DNA of 64,000 nucleotides from JALYYC01 sp039922495 (GTDB taxonomy: Bacteria; Chloroflexota; Dormibacteria; CF-121): assembly GCA_039922495.1 (NCBI GenBank), contig JBDTEO010000017.1:1-64000 (forward strand), given 5' to 3'. The notes under the pieces are model-generated. The model ran no database searches. It was not told the DNA's origin and was given only the letters and a program-made list of their open reading frames with translations. How positions within the stretch are numbered: the stretch's first letter is position 1; the number at the start of each line of letters is the position of its first letter. A program made the translations under genes and the position numbers. Positions 1-8,857 of this stretch are shown one piece after another.

Positions 1-98
1 GCTACAACGGCACTCCGTTCACCGATCGGGGCTTTGAGCACATCCCGGCTCTGATGCACCTCCAGCCCTGGCTCGCGGCCTTCACCAAGGTCGGGTAA
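1..98 (+). CDS. C-terminal end of an unidentified protein
   Basis: An open frame enters from the left edge (codons from base 3) and stops with TAA at 96-98, leaving 31 residues ending in WLAAFTKVG. The composition is that of a normal soluble protein. The fragment is too short for me to assign a family. It points the same way as the polyamine transporter operon but is separated from it by about 240 bases that carry their own promoter. Confidence 0.45.
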   Translation, partial: YNGTPFTDRGFEHIPALMHLQPWLAAFTKVG

Positions 99-110
99 CT
101 CGCGCCATAT

Positions 111-185
111 CTATACGGGAACTTCAGCTAGCCGGTGTTCGCGGGCAAGCTGCTGCAACTTACGCATGAGTGGTGTCCGAGCCAT
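111..185 (-). pseudogene. 24-codon remnant resembling an oxidoreductase N-terminus
   Basis: A short frame opens with ATG at 185 behind a good Shine-Dalgarno sequence (GGGAGGACCAGG, about 188-199) and stops with TAG at 111. It encodes MARTPLMRKLQQL followed by AREHRLAEVPV. From memory, this looks like the first residues of actinobacterial/Chloroflexota flavin amine oxidases, cut off before any FAD-binding motif. A truncated amine oxidase beside a polyamine transporter would fit, but it could also be a short peptide or chance. The family link is an inference. Confidence 0.25.
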
Positions 186-268
186 TCCTGGTCCTCCCTC
201 GCGGTTGCCTGTAAAGGCGAGAACCGTCCCAGTAAAGTTACCCGAGGTGTTCGCCTCGCGCAAGTAGA

Positions 269-297
269 TTGACAAAGGCCGGGTGCTCGGGTACGTT
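269..297 (+). promoter_or_regulatory. sigma-70-type promoter for the potADBC operon
   Basis: A perfect -35 box TTGACA (269-274) is followed by a 17-nt spacer and TACGTT (292-297) as the -10. Transcription would begin near 304, about 35-65 nt before the candidate potA starts. No other promoter of this quality is visible before the operon. Confidence 0.6.
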
Positions 298-337
298 TCA
301 GCCACGCTCAGAGCCGTGAGTCGCGCCGTGATTCCGA

Positions 338-1498
338 GTGGAGAGGAGGGAGTGGAAGCGACCGTTGGTGTCATCGACCGCGTCGCGCTCCCTCGATTCG
401 CTGGCGCCGGATAGGCGGCCGGAGCCGTCCAGGGCCGCCGTCGAGGTGCGCCTGGAGGGCGTGCGCAAGGCGTTCGGCGACGTCGTGGCCGTGGCTGGTG
501 TCGATCTGGAGGTTGGTGAGGGCGAATTCTTTTCGCTGCTCGGGCCATCAGGCTGCGGAAAGACAACCTGCCTGCGAATGATCGCCGGCTTCGAGGAGCC
601 GACCTCGGGCCGCATCCTGCTGCGCGACCGGGATGTGTCCCACCTGCCGGCCTACGAGCGGGACGTCAACACCGTCTTCCAGGACTACGCGCTCTTCCCC
701 CACATGTCGGTAGCAGAAAACGTCGAGTATGGCCTGATGGTCAAGCGCATCCGCCGGGCCGAACGGCGCACCCGGGTCGCCGAGGCGCTCCGGATGATGC
801 GACTCGAGCACCTCGAGCATCGCAAGCCGGCGGAGCTGTCCGGCGGACAGCGGCAGCGGGTCGCCCTCGCGCGGGCGATCGTCAACCAGCCCCGAGTCCT
901 GCTCCTCGATGAGCCGCTCGGCGCCCTCGACCTCAAGCTCCGGCAGGCGATGCAACTCGAGCTGAAGTCGATCCAGCAGCGCCTGGGCATGACCTTCGTC
1001 TACGTGACCCATGACCAGGAGGAAGCCCTGACGATGAGCGACCGGCTGGCCGTCATGAATCAAGGCCGCATTGAGCAGGTCGGGAGCCCGGCGGAGGTGT
1101 ACGAACGACCCGCCACCGGCTTCGTCGCCGGCTTTGTGGGTGCCTCCAATGTCCTGAGCGGCCCGGCCGCTTTTGCCGTCACCGGGCAGCGGTCAGCGAT
1201 CACGGTACGCCCCGAGAAGATCCGCCTGGGTGAACCCGATGATCGGCCGCATCCGGATGAGGTCTCCGCGCCGGGGCGGGTCCGGGACGTCGTCTATGTC
1301 GGCGCCTTCACGCGCTACGTGGTCGACCTGGACGCCGGCGCCGAGCTGGTCGTGCTGCAGCAGAACCTCACGATGTCATCGATGGACGTGCTCCAGGCGC
1401 ACGGCCGCGCCGTCCGCCTGTTCTGGAGCCGGCAACACAGTCGTGTGATCGCAACTGGAGAAACAAATCAACCGGAAGAAGAGGAGGTCGCACGATGA
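338..1498 (+). CDS. potA: polyamine ABC transporter ATP-binding protein PotA
   Basis: This is the ATPase of a spermidine/putrescine importer and should work on the inner face of the membrane with PotB and PotC. Walker A (GPSGCGKTT, about residues 69-77), the LSGGQRQR signature (about 167) and Walker B (VLLLDEP, about 188) are intact. The C-terminal ~110 residues form the TOBE-type regulatory domain usual in PotA. The frame opens with GTG 338, but the first ~30 residues are not conserved. The GAGGAGG at 343-349 suits a later start such as TTG 365 or GTG 368 better. The stop overlaps potD as ATGA. First gene of a potA-potD-potB-potC operon. Confidence 0.93.
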   Translation: MERREWKRPLVSSTASRSLDSLAPDRRPEPSRAAVEVRLEGVRKAFGDVVAVAGVDLEVGEGEFFSLLGPSGCGKTTCLRMIAGFEEPTSGRILLRDRDVSHLPAYERDVNTVFQDYALFPHMSVAENVEYGLMVKRIRRAERRTRVAEALRMMRLEHLEHRKPAELSGGQRQRVALARAIVNQPRVLLLDEPLGALDLKLRQAMQLELKSIQQRLGMTFVYVTHDQEEALTMSDRLAVMNQGRIEQVGSPAEVYERPATGFVAGFVGASNVLSGPAAFAVTGQRSAITVRPEKIRLGEPDDRPHPDEVSAPGRVRDVVYVGAFTRYVVDLDAGAELVVLQQNLTMSSMDVLQAHGRAVRLFWSRQHSRVIATGETNQPEEEEVAR

Positions 1499-2685
1499 GA
1501 TATCGCGTACACCTGGGACTCGCCGCGGGGGCGATGGTGGTGCTTGCCGCCTGTGGCAACACCCAGTCGTCCAACCAGCCCGCGGCGAGCCTGCCGAGCA
1601 CCATCGGGGCGGGCGAGGGGGCGCTCAACCTGGTGGCCTGGACCGGCTACGTGGAAAGCGGTAAGACCGATCCTAAGGTCGACTGGGTTACGCCATTCAC
1701 GACCGCGACCGGCTGCAAGGTCAACGTCAAATTCGCCGACACCTCGGACGAGATGGTCACCCTGATGCGCCAAGGTGGTGGGAAGCTCTGGGACGGCGTC
1801 TCGGCCAGTGGTGACGCGACCAACCGCCTGATCGCGCACGGCGACGTCGCCGAGGTCAATATCGACCTCATCCCGGATTTCAAGGACGTCATCCAGTCGC
1901 TGCAATCGCCGCGACACAACACCATCAACGGGCATCACTACGGCGTGCCGTACATGTACGGGCCCAATGTCCTGATGTACAACACCGATGTCGTCACCCC
2001 GGCGCCCACCAGTTGGCAGCCGACCTGGGACGCGAACTCCCCCTACAAGGGCAAGATCACCGCCTACGACAGCCCGATCTTCATTGCGGATGCGGCGCTC
2101 TACCTGAAGACGCACAACAAGAGCCTCGGCATCAACGACGTCTACGAGCTCACCCAGAAGCAGTTGGACGCCGCCATTGCCCTGCTGAAGCAGCAGGCGC
2201 CCAACATCAAGAAATACTGGTCGGCGACCACGGACGAGACCGACCCGTTCAGCAGCGGTGATGTCGTGATCGGAACCGCCTGGCCTTACCAGGTCAGCTT
2301 CCTCAAGACCGAGAAGAAGCCGGTGGCGGCCGTGGTTCCATCGGAAGGCGCGACCGGATGGGCGGACACCTGGATGATGTCGGCCCACGCGCAACACCCC
2401 AACTGCATGTACCAGTGGATGAAATGGACGGAAAAGCCGGACATCCAGGACCAGGTGGCGGAGTTCTACGGGGCGACCCCCAGCAACACCAAAGCCTGCG
2501 ACATCCTGCGCAAGGACATCGGCGATTCGGCGGACAAGGACTATCACTGCGGCGATGACGCCTTCTTAAAGAACATCGCGCTCTGGAAGACCCCGCTGCA
2601 GCAGTGCGGCGACAGCCGCGGCAACACCTGCACCGACTACACGATCTGGCAGCAGAAGTGGCAGGAGGTTCGGGGAACCAAGTAA
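1495..2685 (+). CDS. potD: polyamine ABC transporter substrate-binding lipoprotein PotD
   Basis: Extracellular binding protein of the polyamine importer. It has a lipoprotein signal with the lipobox LAAC, so Cys20 would be lipidated. The mature part is a type II periplasmic-binding fold. Segments such as LVAWTGYVESG and the later YGVPYMYGPNVLMYN follow the PotD/PotF pattern. The length (396 aa) is slightly above the usual ~350. ATG 1495 sits in an ATGA overlap with potA, so translation is probably coupled. Which polyamine is bound cannot be read from the sequence. The downstream GABA-pathway genes argue for putrescine (inference). Confidence 0.92.
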   Translation: MRYRVHLGLAAGAMVVLAACGNTQSSNQPAASLPSTIGAGEGALNLVAWTGYVESGKTDPKVDWVTPFTTATGCKVNVKFADTSDEMVTLMRQGGGKLWDGVSASGDATNRLIAHGDVAEVNIDLIPDFKDVIQSLQSPRHNTINGHHYGVPYMYGPNVLMYNTDVVTPAPTSWQPTWDANSPYKGKITAYDSPIFIADAALYLKTHNKSLGINDVYELTQKQLDAAIALLKQQAPNIKKYWSATTDETDPFSSGDVVIGTAWPYQVSFLKTEKKPVAAVVPSEGATGWADTWMMSAHAQHPNCMYQWMKWTEKPDIQDQVAEFYGATPSNTKACDILRKDIGDSADKDYHCGDDAFLKNIALWKTPLQQCGDSRGNTCTDYTIWQQKWQEVRGTK

Positions 2686-2688
2686 GCG

Positions 2689-3621
2689 ATGGCGCAAACC
2701 CTGGTCGGATTAGGGGAGGGGCTGCATGCCCCTCCTCTTTCGCCTCTCCGGCAGCTGACGCACCGCCTCGGGCTGATCCTGTATCGGTTTCCGGGTGCGC
2801 GGCTGGCCCTGCTGCTGGGTCCGGTGTTGCTCTGGATGGGCATCATCTATCTGGGCTCGCTGGCGCTGCTTTTCGTCACGTCCTTCTGGCGCCAGGACTC
2901 GATTACGGGCGCCATCGTCCAGGACTGGGGATTCCAGAACTTCCAGTTCCTGGTCCAGGAGGACGTCTATCGGACGATTGCGATCCGAACCCTGGGGATC
3001 GCGCTGGCGGTCACGGCGACCGACATCATCCTGGCGATTCCGATCGCCTACTTCGCCGCCAGGATCGCGCGGCCGCGGATTCGCACCCTGCTGCTGCTCT
3101 CCATGGTGCTGCCGCTATGGTCCAGCTACCTGGTTCGTGTCTATGCCTGGCGGACGATCCTCTCCGGAGACGGCGTCCTCAACTGGACACTCCACCAGGT
3201 GCACCTCGGCTCGGTGAATCTCGGCTTCTCCCGCTGGAGCCTCTGGATCGTCTTCTGCTACCTCTGGCTGCCGTACGTGATGCTGCCGGTCTATGCCTCG
3301 CTGGAGCGGATCCCAAACTCGCTGATCGAGGCCTCGACCGATCTCGGAGCGCGCTGGTGGACCACCTTCCAGCGCGTGATCCTGCCGATCGCCTGGCCGG
3401 GGATCGTGGCCGGCTCGATCTTCGCCTTCTCGCTCACGCTCGGCGACTACATCGCCCCTGATTTGGTCGGCGACACCGAATTCATCGGCAACGTCATCTA
3501 CCAGAGCGTTGGCATCGCCAACAACGTGCCGTTTGCCGCCGCCTACGCGATCGTCCCCGCCCTGATCATGGCCGTCTACCTGCTGATCGCCCGGCGGATG
3601 AAAGCGTTCGAGGCCTTATGA
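2689..3621 (+). CDS. potB: polyamine ABC transporter permease PotB
   Basis: First of two permease subunits (310 aa). A cytoplasmic N-terminal stretch of ~35 residues precedes about six membrane helices. The EAA loop, which docks to the ATPase, is visible as EASTDLGARWWTTFQRVILP near residue 215. It starts three bases after potD and ends in an ATGA overlap with potC, so the four subunits form one tightly packed operon. Confidence 0.92.
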   Translation: MAQTLVGLGEGLHAPPLSPLRQLTHRLGLILYRFPGARLALLLGPVLLWMGIIYLGSLALLFVTSFWRQDSITGAIVQDWGFQNFQFLVQEDVYRTIAIRTLGIALAVTATDIILAIPIAYFAARIARPRIRTLLLLSMVLPLWSSYLVRVYAWRTILSGDGVLNWTLHQVHLGSVNLGFSRWSLWIVFCYLWLPYVMLPVYASLERIPNSLIEASTDLGARWWTTFQRVILPIAWPGIVAGSIFAFSLTLGDYIAPDLVGDTEFIGNVIYQSVGIANNVPFAAAYAIVPALIMAVYLLIARRMKAFEAL

Positions 3622-4478
3622 GCCGGGGTCGGGCGATCGAGCCCCGCTCGGTGCAGGTCGGGATGGGCGTCGTCAGCGGCCTGGTCCTGCTCTTTCTCTA
3701 CCTGCCGCTGCTGGTCATCATGCTGTACGCCTTCAACCCCGCCCGGTCGCAATCCTGGCCACTGCCGGGCCTCTCGACGCGTTGGTTCGTCGCGACCTGG
3801 AACAACCAGGAGGTCCGGACGGCGCTCCTCACGTCGATCAAGGCGGGACTCGGCGCAACCACCATCGCGCTCATCCTCGGCAGCCTGGCCGCCTTTGCCG
3901 TGCATCGCTTCCGCTTCTTCGGCCGCGAGACGGTGTCGTTCTTTTTGATCCTGCCGCTGGCGCTGCCGGGAATCGTCACCGGCATGGCCTTGAACTCCAC
4001 CATCAACCTCGGCGGCCAGCTGATCGGCCTCTCCTTCAGCCTCTGGACGATCATCATCGGCCACGCCACCTTCTGCGTCGTGGTCGTCTATAACAACGTC
4101 ATCGCCCGTCTGCGCCGGACCTCCACGTCATTGGTCGAGGCCTCCCAGGACCTCGGCGCCGACGGCTTGCAGACCTTCCGCTACGTGATCTTTCCCAGCA
4201 TCGCGACCGCGTTGATGGCCGGCGGCCTGCTCGCCTTTGCCCTCTCCTTCGACGAGATCATCGTGACCAACTTCACCTCAGGCACCGAGATCACCCTCCC
4301 CAAATGGATCTTCAACAACCTGCGGTTGCCCAACCAGCGGCCGGTCGTCAACGTGGTCGCGACCGTCTTACTGATCCTGAGCTTTCTGCCCGTCTATCTG
4401 GCGCAGCGCTTGACCCAGGAGAGCGGCGGCCTGACCGGCGCCGGCCGCGCGGTTGTCGCGCCACAGCCGACCGAGTAG
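3618..4478 (+). CDS. potC: polyamine ABC transporter permease PotC
   Basis: Second permease subunit (286 aa, about six membrane helices). The EAA loop reads EASQDLGADGLQTFRYVIFP near residue 175, followed by the LSFDEIIVTNF segment typical of PotC. ATG 3618 overlaps the potB stop (ATGA). It is the last gene of the operon; the next gene is on the other strand. Confidence 0.92.
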   Translation: MSRGRAIEPRSVQVGMGVVSGLVLLFLYLPLLVIMLYAFNPARSQSWPLPGLSTRWFVATWNNQEVRTALLTSIKAGLGATTIALILGSLAAFAVHRFRFFGRETVSFFLILPLALPGIVTGMALNSTINLGGQLIGLSFSLWTIIIGHATFCVVVVYNNVIARLRRTSTSLVEASQDLGADGLQTFRYVIFPSIATALMAGGLLAFALSFDEIIVTNFTSGTEITLPKWIFNNLRLPNQRPVVNVVATVLLILSFLPVYLAQRLTQESGGLTGAGRAVVAPQPTE

Positions 4479-4530
4479 CGATTGGTTAATTACGGCATGC
4501 TGATCTGACAACCCCGACCGACAACCTCGG

Positions 4531-4698
4531 TTAAGGGCTGCCGAGGGCGCCAGCGACGTTGCAGTACATGTTCTTGACGGTATTGCCCATCACGATCAGG
4601 ACCACAATTATGATGACGACCATCAGAACGAGGATTAGCGCGTATTCAACCATCGCCTGACCGCCTTCGGCCTTGGTGAACCGCCTGAGCCGTTGCAT
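4531..4698 (-). CDS. Flp/Fap-type IVb pilin
   Basis: A 55-residue prepilin. A short basic leader (MQRLRRFTKAEGG) is followed by the conserved cleavage and assembly region QAMVEYALIL and a long hydrophobic helix. Cleavage by a TadV-type prepilin peptidase would fall after the Gly pair, with the conserved Glu of MVEYA at +5. Flp pilins form Tad adhesion pili; no other tad genes are in the window. ATG 4698 was chosen because everything upstream in the frame is unlike a pilin leader. A promoter lies about 60 bases upstream. Confidence 0.88.
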   Translation of the reverse strand: MQRLRRFTKAEGGQAMVEYALILVLMVVIIIVVLIVMGNTVKNMYCNVAGALGSP

Positions 4699-4759
4699 GA
4701 TCCCAGCATCCTGCGGGTCCCCTACGGAATCCCTTGCGCCAACGTGCTCGCAGCGCAAG

Positions 4760-4788
4760 TGTGTACGGCCTGGAAAGCATCGTTTCAA
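4760..4788 (-). promoter_or_regulatory. promoter upstream of the Flp pilin gene
   Basis: On the minus strand TTGAAA (4788-4783) and TACACA (4765-4760) are spaced by exactly 17 nt. The predicted start of transcription is about 55 nt before the pilin ATG. The -35 is strong and the -10 moderate. Confidence 0.4.
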
Positions 4789-5028
4789 GAGTGTCACACA
4801 CGGTTCAGTCAGGCGGAATGGGCGCATGCGCGCTTATGCCTTTGCTGTCAGATGCTTCCCGGCGCGGCCCATCACCACCTGGAGGCCGACGGTCAATGCG
4901 CAGTGTAATCCCCGCATTCCAGCCGTACGGTAACCGGAGCTTCATCGACACAACGCAGAATTAGGCGCTCTGGGCGTCGGGCGGACTTGGATGTTTTTTG
5001 GACCGGCAACTTCAGAGATGCCTAACTA
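4789..5028. other. intergenic stretch without a supported gene
   Basis: About 240 bases between the pilin promoter and the aldehyde dehydrogenase stop. The small frames here have no ribosome binding site and no recognisable protein character. I see no strong hairpin or repeat. Confidence 0.4.
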
Positions 5029-6471
5029 CTACCCCAGCGCGGCCATCACATGCTTGACCTGCGTGTATTCCTCGAGTGAGTACATCGACAGGTCTTTGCC
5101 GTAGCCGCTTTGCTTGTAGCCGCCGTGCGGCATCTCGCTGACCAGTGGGATGTGTGTGTTGATCCAGACCGTGCCGAACTGCAGCCGCCTCGAGGCGTTC
5201 AGGGCCCGGCCGATGTCGCGGGTCCAGACTGAGGCGGCCAGGCCATAATCGACGTCGTTCGCCCAGGCGAGCGCCTCGTCGTCGTCCTTAAACCGCTGGA
5301 CGGTGACCACGGGCCCGAAGACCTCCTTGCGAACGATCTCCGACTGCTGATTAACGTCCGCGATCAGGCTCGGCTTGTAGAAGAAGCCGCGCCCGTCGAT
5401 CTTTGATCCGCCGGTCACCACCGTGGCCCCGGCTTTCCTTGCACGATCGACGAAGCCGCTGACCCGTTCCAGCTGCTCGCTGGCGACCAGCGGGCCCATG
5501 TCCATCCCGTCTTCGAGTGGATTCCCGACCTTGACGGATTCTACCGTCGTCTTCAGCGACGACAGCAGGTTGTCGTAGATCTTCGGTCCCGCAATGACGC
5601 GGGTGGCCGCGGTGCAGTCCTGGCCCGCGTTGAAGAAGCCGCCGATCTTGACCCACTCGTTGACGGCGTCGAGGTCGGCGTCGTCGAAGACGATCATCGG
5701 CGCTTTGCCACCCAGTTCGAGGTGGACCCGCTTGAGGGTTTGCGAGGCGGCCTTGGCGACCTCCTTGCCGGTCGCGACATCGCCGGTGAGGGAGACCATG
5801 TTGACGCCGGGATGCCGGACGATGCCCGCGCCGACCGGTTCACCGTCGCCGGTGATCACATTCAGCACGCCGGGCGGGAAGATGTCCGCCGCCAGTTCGG
5901 CGAGCCGCAATGCCGTCAGGGGTGTCCATTCCGACGGCTTCAGGATCACCGTGTTCCCGGCGGCCAGCGCCGGCCCGATCTTCCAGATCGCCATCATCAG
6001 CGGATAGTTCCAGGGCGCGATCGAGCCGACCACGCCGATCGGCTCGCGCCGAATCATGCTGGTGAAGCCGCGCATGTACTCGCCGCTGGCTCGGCCCTCG
6101 AGGATGCGCGCCGCGCCGGCGAAGAAGCGCAGGTTGTCGGCACAGACCCAGAGCTCTTCCGAGAGAAAGAGCGCCCGAGGCTTGCCGACGTTCGCCGACT
6201 CAATGTCGGCCAGGTGGTCGGCGTCGGCCAGCACCGCATCCGCGAGCTTGAGCAGCATCTCGGACCGCTCTCGCGGCGTGGTCTCGAACCACTCGGTGTA
6301 GGCGGTTCGTGCCGCCTTGACCGCCTGGTCGACGTCTTCCTGGGTCCCTTTGGGGACCTCGGCGATCGTCTGGCCGGTCGCCGGGTTGATGACCGCCTGT
6401 GTTTCGCTGCCCGTGCCGGGCACCCACTTTCCGCCGATGAACATCTCCCGCCGCTTCACTGCCGTGGCCAT
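5029..6471 (-). CDS. NAD-dependent aldehyde dehydrogenase, probably gamma-aminobutyraldehyde dehydrogenase
   Basis: Oxidises an aldehyde to its acid in the cytoplasm; the best guess is 4-aminobutyraldehyde to GABA. The fold is complete at 480 aa. The catalytic Cys is C286 in FFNAGQDCTAATR, and the general-base Glu is E252 in LELGGKAP. NPATG and PWNYPL motifs are present. The FNAGQDCTAATR form of the active site is characteristic of the aminobutyraldehyde/betaine-aldehyde branch. It is divergent from gabT across a 44-bp gap and lies next to the polyamine importer, which supports the assignment. Betaine aldehyde is the main alternative substrate. Confidence 0.85.
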   Translation of the reverse strand: MATAVKRREMFIGGKWVPGTGSETQAVINPATGQTIAEVPKGTQEDVDQAVKAARTAYTEWFETTPRERSEMLLKLADAVLADADHLADIESANVGKPRALFLSEELWVCADNLRFFAGAARILEGRASGEYMRGFTSMIRREPIGVVGSIAPWNYPLMMAIWKIGPALAAGNTVILKPSEWTPLTALRLAELAADIFPPGVLNVITGDGEPVGAGIVRHPGVNMVSLTGDVATGKEVAKAASQTLKRVHLELGGKAPMIVFDDADLDAVNEWVKIGGFFNAGQDCTAATRVIAGPKIYDNLLSSLKTTVESVKVGNPLEDGMDMGPLVASEQLERVSGFVDRARKAGATVVTGGSKIDGRGFFYKPSLIADVNQQSEIVRKEVFGPVVTVQRFKDDDEALAWANDVDYGLAASVWTRDIGRALNASRRLQFGTVWINTHIPLVSEMPHGGYKQSGYGKDLSMYSLEEYTQVKHVMAALG

Positions 6472-6515
6472 CCTCTGACACCCCTCCCGTTTTGGTAGCT
6501 ACTAGGATATCTCCG

Positions 6516-7832
6516 ATGGGAGAGGGGACCGGAGCGCGCTCGCAGGCCCTGCAAACCGAGCGCGACAAATACGTCCCGCGCGGCATGGGCTCGGCGATGC
6601 CGGGCTTCGCCGAATCGGCGAACGGTGCCACGATGACCGACGTCGACGGCCGGTCATACCTCGACTTCGCGACCGGGATCAGTGTCATGAACGTCGGGCA
6701 CCGGCATCCGCGGGTGGTCAAGGCGATCGTCGAGCAGGCCGAGCGGCTGGTCCATTCCGGCGCGCCGGTGATGATGCCGGCGGTCTACGTGCAACTGGCC
6801 AAGCGACTATGCGAGATCACGCCGGGCGCCTTTGCCAAGAAGGCGCTGCTGGTGAACAGCGGCGCCGAGGCGGTCGAGAATGCGATCAAGGTCGTCCGCC
6901 AGGCGACCGGCCGGCCCGCCATCATCAGTTTTCACAACTCCTTCCATGGCCGCACCCTGATGACGATGACCGTCACCGGCAAGGTCTCGCCCTACCGGCA
7001 GAACTTCGGGCCGTACGCACCGGAGGTCTACCAGGTGCCGTATCCCTACGAGTACCGACGCCCGGCCGGCATGGCCGCGGAAAGCCTCGGCGGGGCGTGT
7101 GTCGAGGCGATCCGCCAGCTGTTCAAGACCACGGTCAGTGCCGACCGGGTTGCGGGCATCCTGGTGGAGCCGGTGCAGGGGGAGGGAGGGTTCGTTGTTC
7201 CGCCGCCGGACTTCCTACCGGCCTTGCGGCGGCTTTGCACCGAGCAGCAGATCCCCTTGATCGCGGACGAGGTGCAGACCGGATTCGGGCGCACCGGCAA
7301 GATGTTCGCCTGCGAGCACTCCGGCCTGGAGCCCGACCTGATCGTGCTGGCGAAATCACTGGGTGGCGGCCTGCCGCTGGCCGCGGTCGTCGGCCGCAGC
7401 GAGCTGATGGACGCCACCAAACCGGGCGGACTCGGTGGCACCTACGGCGGCAATCCGGTCGCCTGCGCCGCGGCGCTGGCGGTCATCGACGCGATGGCGG
7501 AGGAGAAATTGCCGGAGCGGGGCGCAAAGCTTGGCGCGCGGGCGATGGCGCGAATGCGGACCTGGATCGATCGCTTCCCATGCCTCGGCGACGTGCGTGG
7601 CATCGGCGCCATGGTGGCGATCGAGCTGGTCACCGACCGCTCAACGCGCGAGCCCGGCGCGGACCTCACCAACCAGGTGCTTCGCTATTGCCACGGGCAC
7701 GGCCTCGCCATCCTCAAGGCGGGCCTTTACGACAATGTGGTGCGACTGCTGTTTCCCCTGACGATCTCGGATGCCGACCTGGACCGAGGCCTCGACATCC
7801 TCGAAGAGGGCCTGGCCGCCTCCAAGGCTTGA
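6516..7832 (+). CDS. gabT: 4-aminobutyrate aminotransferase
   Basis: PLP-dependent class III aminotransferase (438 aa) that would convert GABA to succinic semialdehyde. Seen in the sequence: the NSGAEAVENAIK cofactor-phosphate loop, the SFHNSFHGRT segment, the DEVQTGFGRTG block with the PLP-contacting Asp, and the Schiff-base Lys K280 in VLAKSLGGGLPL. ATG 6516 is preferred over upstream TTG 6492 because AGGA sits 8 nt before it and the extra residues are not conserved. It completes a putrescine/GABA route with the flanking genes. Its TGA overlaps the TTG of the next gene. Confidence 0.9.
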   Translation: MGEGTGARSQALQTERDKYVPRGMGSAMPGFAESANGATMTDVDGRSYLDFATGISVMNVGHRHPRVVKAIVEQAERLVHSGAPVMMPAVYVQLAKRLCEITPGAFAKKALLVNSGAEAVENAIKVVRQATGRPAIISFHNSFHGRTLMTMTVTGKVSPYRQNFGPYAPEVYQVPYPYEYRRPAGMAAESLGGACVEAIRQLFKTTVSADRVAGILVEPVQGEGGFVVPPPDFLPALRRLCTEQQIPLIADEVQTGFGRTGKMFACEHSGLEPDLIVLAKSLGGGLPLAAVVGRSELMDATKPGGLGGTYGGNPVACAAALAVIDAMAEEKLPERGAKLGARAMARMRTWIDRFPCLGDVRGIGAMVAIELVTDRSTREPGADLTNQVLRYCHGHGLAILKAGLYDNVVRLLFPLTISDADLDRGLDILEEGLAASKA

Positions 7833-8788
7833 CCTTCGCGATTCGGCCCGTCGCGCCGTCGGACCTTGGCGCCTGGATCAATCTTTCCAATGCGTGCCGC
7901 TATTGGCAGTACTCCGAGGAGAGCCTGCTTTTTGAGGACCGGCTGCGACCGCCCGATCTGCCAGCCTTGCGGCTGGCTGCCTATACCGCGGAAGGAACCC
8001 TGGTGGGCACCGCGGAGGCCGCCCTCGGTGAATACGGGGAACGCTGGAAGGATCGCGCCGGCGGCTTCGTTGCGGTGGCGCCGCCCTATCGGCGGCAGGG
8101 CCTGGGCGCCCGCCTTCTCCAGGAGGTGGAAGGATTCGCCACGCGAGTCCGGGTGACATGGCTCGAAGGCGAAACCCGGGCAGGAGACCTTGCCGCCGCC
8201 AGTCCGCTCCTGAGCCGGCGTGGCTTTCACGAACTGGAGCGATACCACGCGTCGCGCCAGCAACCCTCGATGGTTGACATCAGCGGCCTCGACGGCCTCC
8301 GCGATCGATTACGCCGCGAGGGGATCGAAACAGGTAGCTTCGCGGGGATCGACTCGACCAGGACCCGCGAGTCGTTGTATCGGTGCACGATGGCCGTCCA
8401 GCGAGACATGCCGCATGAGCCGCACGTCGACTGGGAGGATCCGGCGCTGCCGACCTTTGTCACGTTGATGTTCGAGAATCCTCTCGGACTTCGCGATGGG
8501 GTCTTTGTCGCCAGGGATGGGGAGGCGATCGTCGGCGTCACCTACCTGGTGCGCCGGCCCGGAGGGGACGCCGAAGTGGGGGACACCGGTGTCGTTCGCA
8601 GCCACCGGAGGCGTGGGATCGGCCGGGCGTTGAAGTTGATGGCGACGCGCTACGTGGCCGAACAAGGCTTCCGCTACGTCTATACGGACAACCGCTCCGA
8701 CAACGCCGGCATGCTCGCAATCAACCGCGAGCTCGGGTTCGTCCCCGATGAGGTCCTTGTCATCCTGGAGAAGACGTTCGACAAATGA
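7829..8788 (+). CDS. tandem-domain GNAT N-acetyltransferase
   Basis: A 319-residue protein with two acetyl-CoA-binding GNAT domains. The first has the motif-A loop RRQGLGARLL (about residue 90). The second has RRRGIGRALKLMA (about residue 260) followed by YTDNRSDNAGMLAINRELGF, the classic C-terminal half. Many such two-domain GNATs modify small amines or antibiotics; the substrate here is unknown. The frame begins inside the gabT stop (TTGA), implying coupled translation, so an amine acceptor from polyamine metabolism is possible (inference). Confidence 0.82.
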   Translation: MTFAIRPVAPSDLGAWINLSNACRYWQYSEESLLFEDRLRPPDLPALRLAAYTAEGTLVGTAEAALGEYGERWKDRAGGFVAVAPPYRRQGLGARLLQEVEGFATRVRVTWLEGETRAGDLAAASPLLSRRGFHELERYHASRQQPSMVDISGLDGLRDRLRREGIETGSFAGIDSTRTRESLYRCTMAVQRDMPHEPHVDWEDPALPTFVTLMFENPLGLRDGVFVARDGEAIVGVTYLVRRPGGDAEVGDTGVVRSHRRRGIGRALKLMATRYVAEQGFRYVYTDNRSDNAGMLAINRELGFVPDEVLVILEKTFDK

Positions 8789-8857
8789 TCCCCTTGCAGC
8801 CGATTGCGATACGATCGCGGACCTGGCGCGGGCGAGCCACGATAATGGCTTAGCAAG

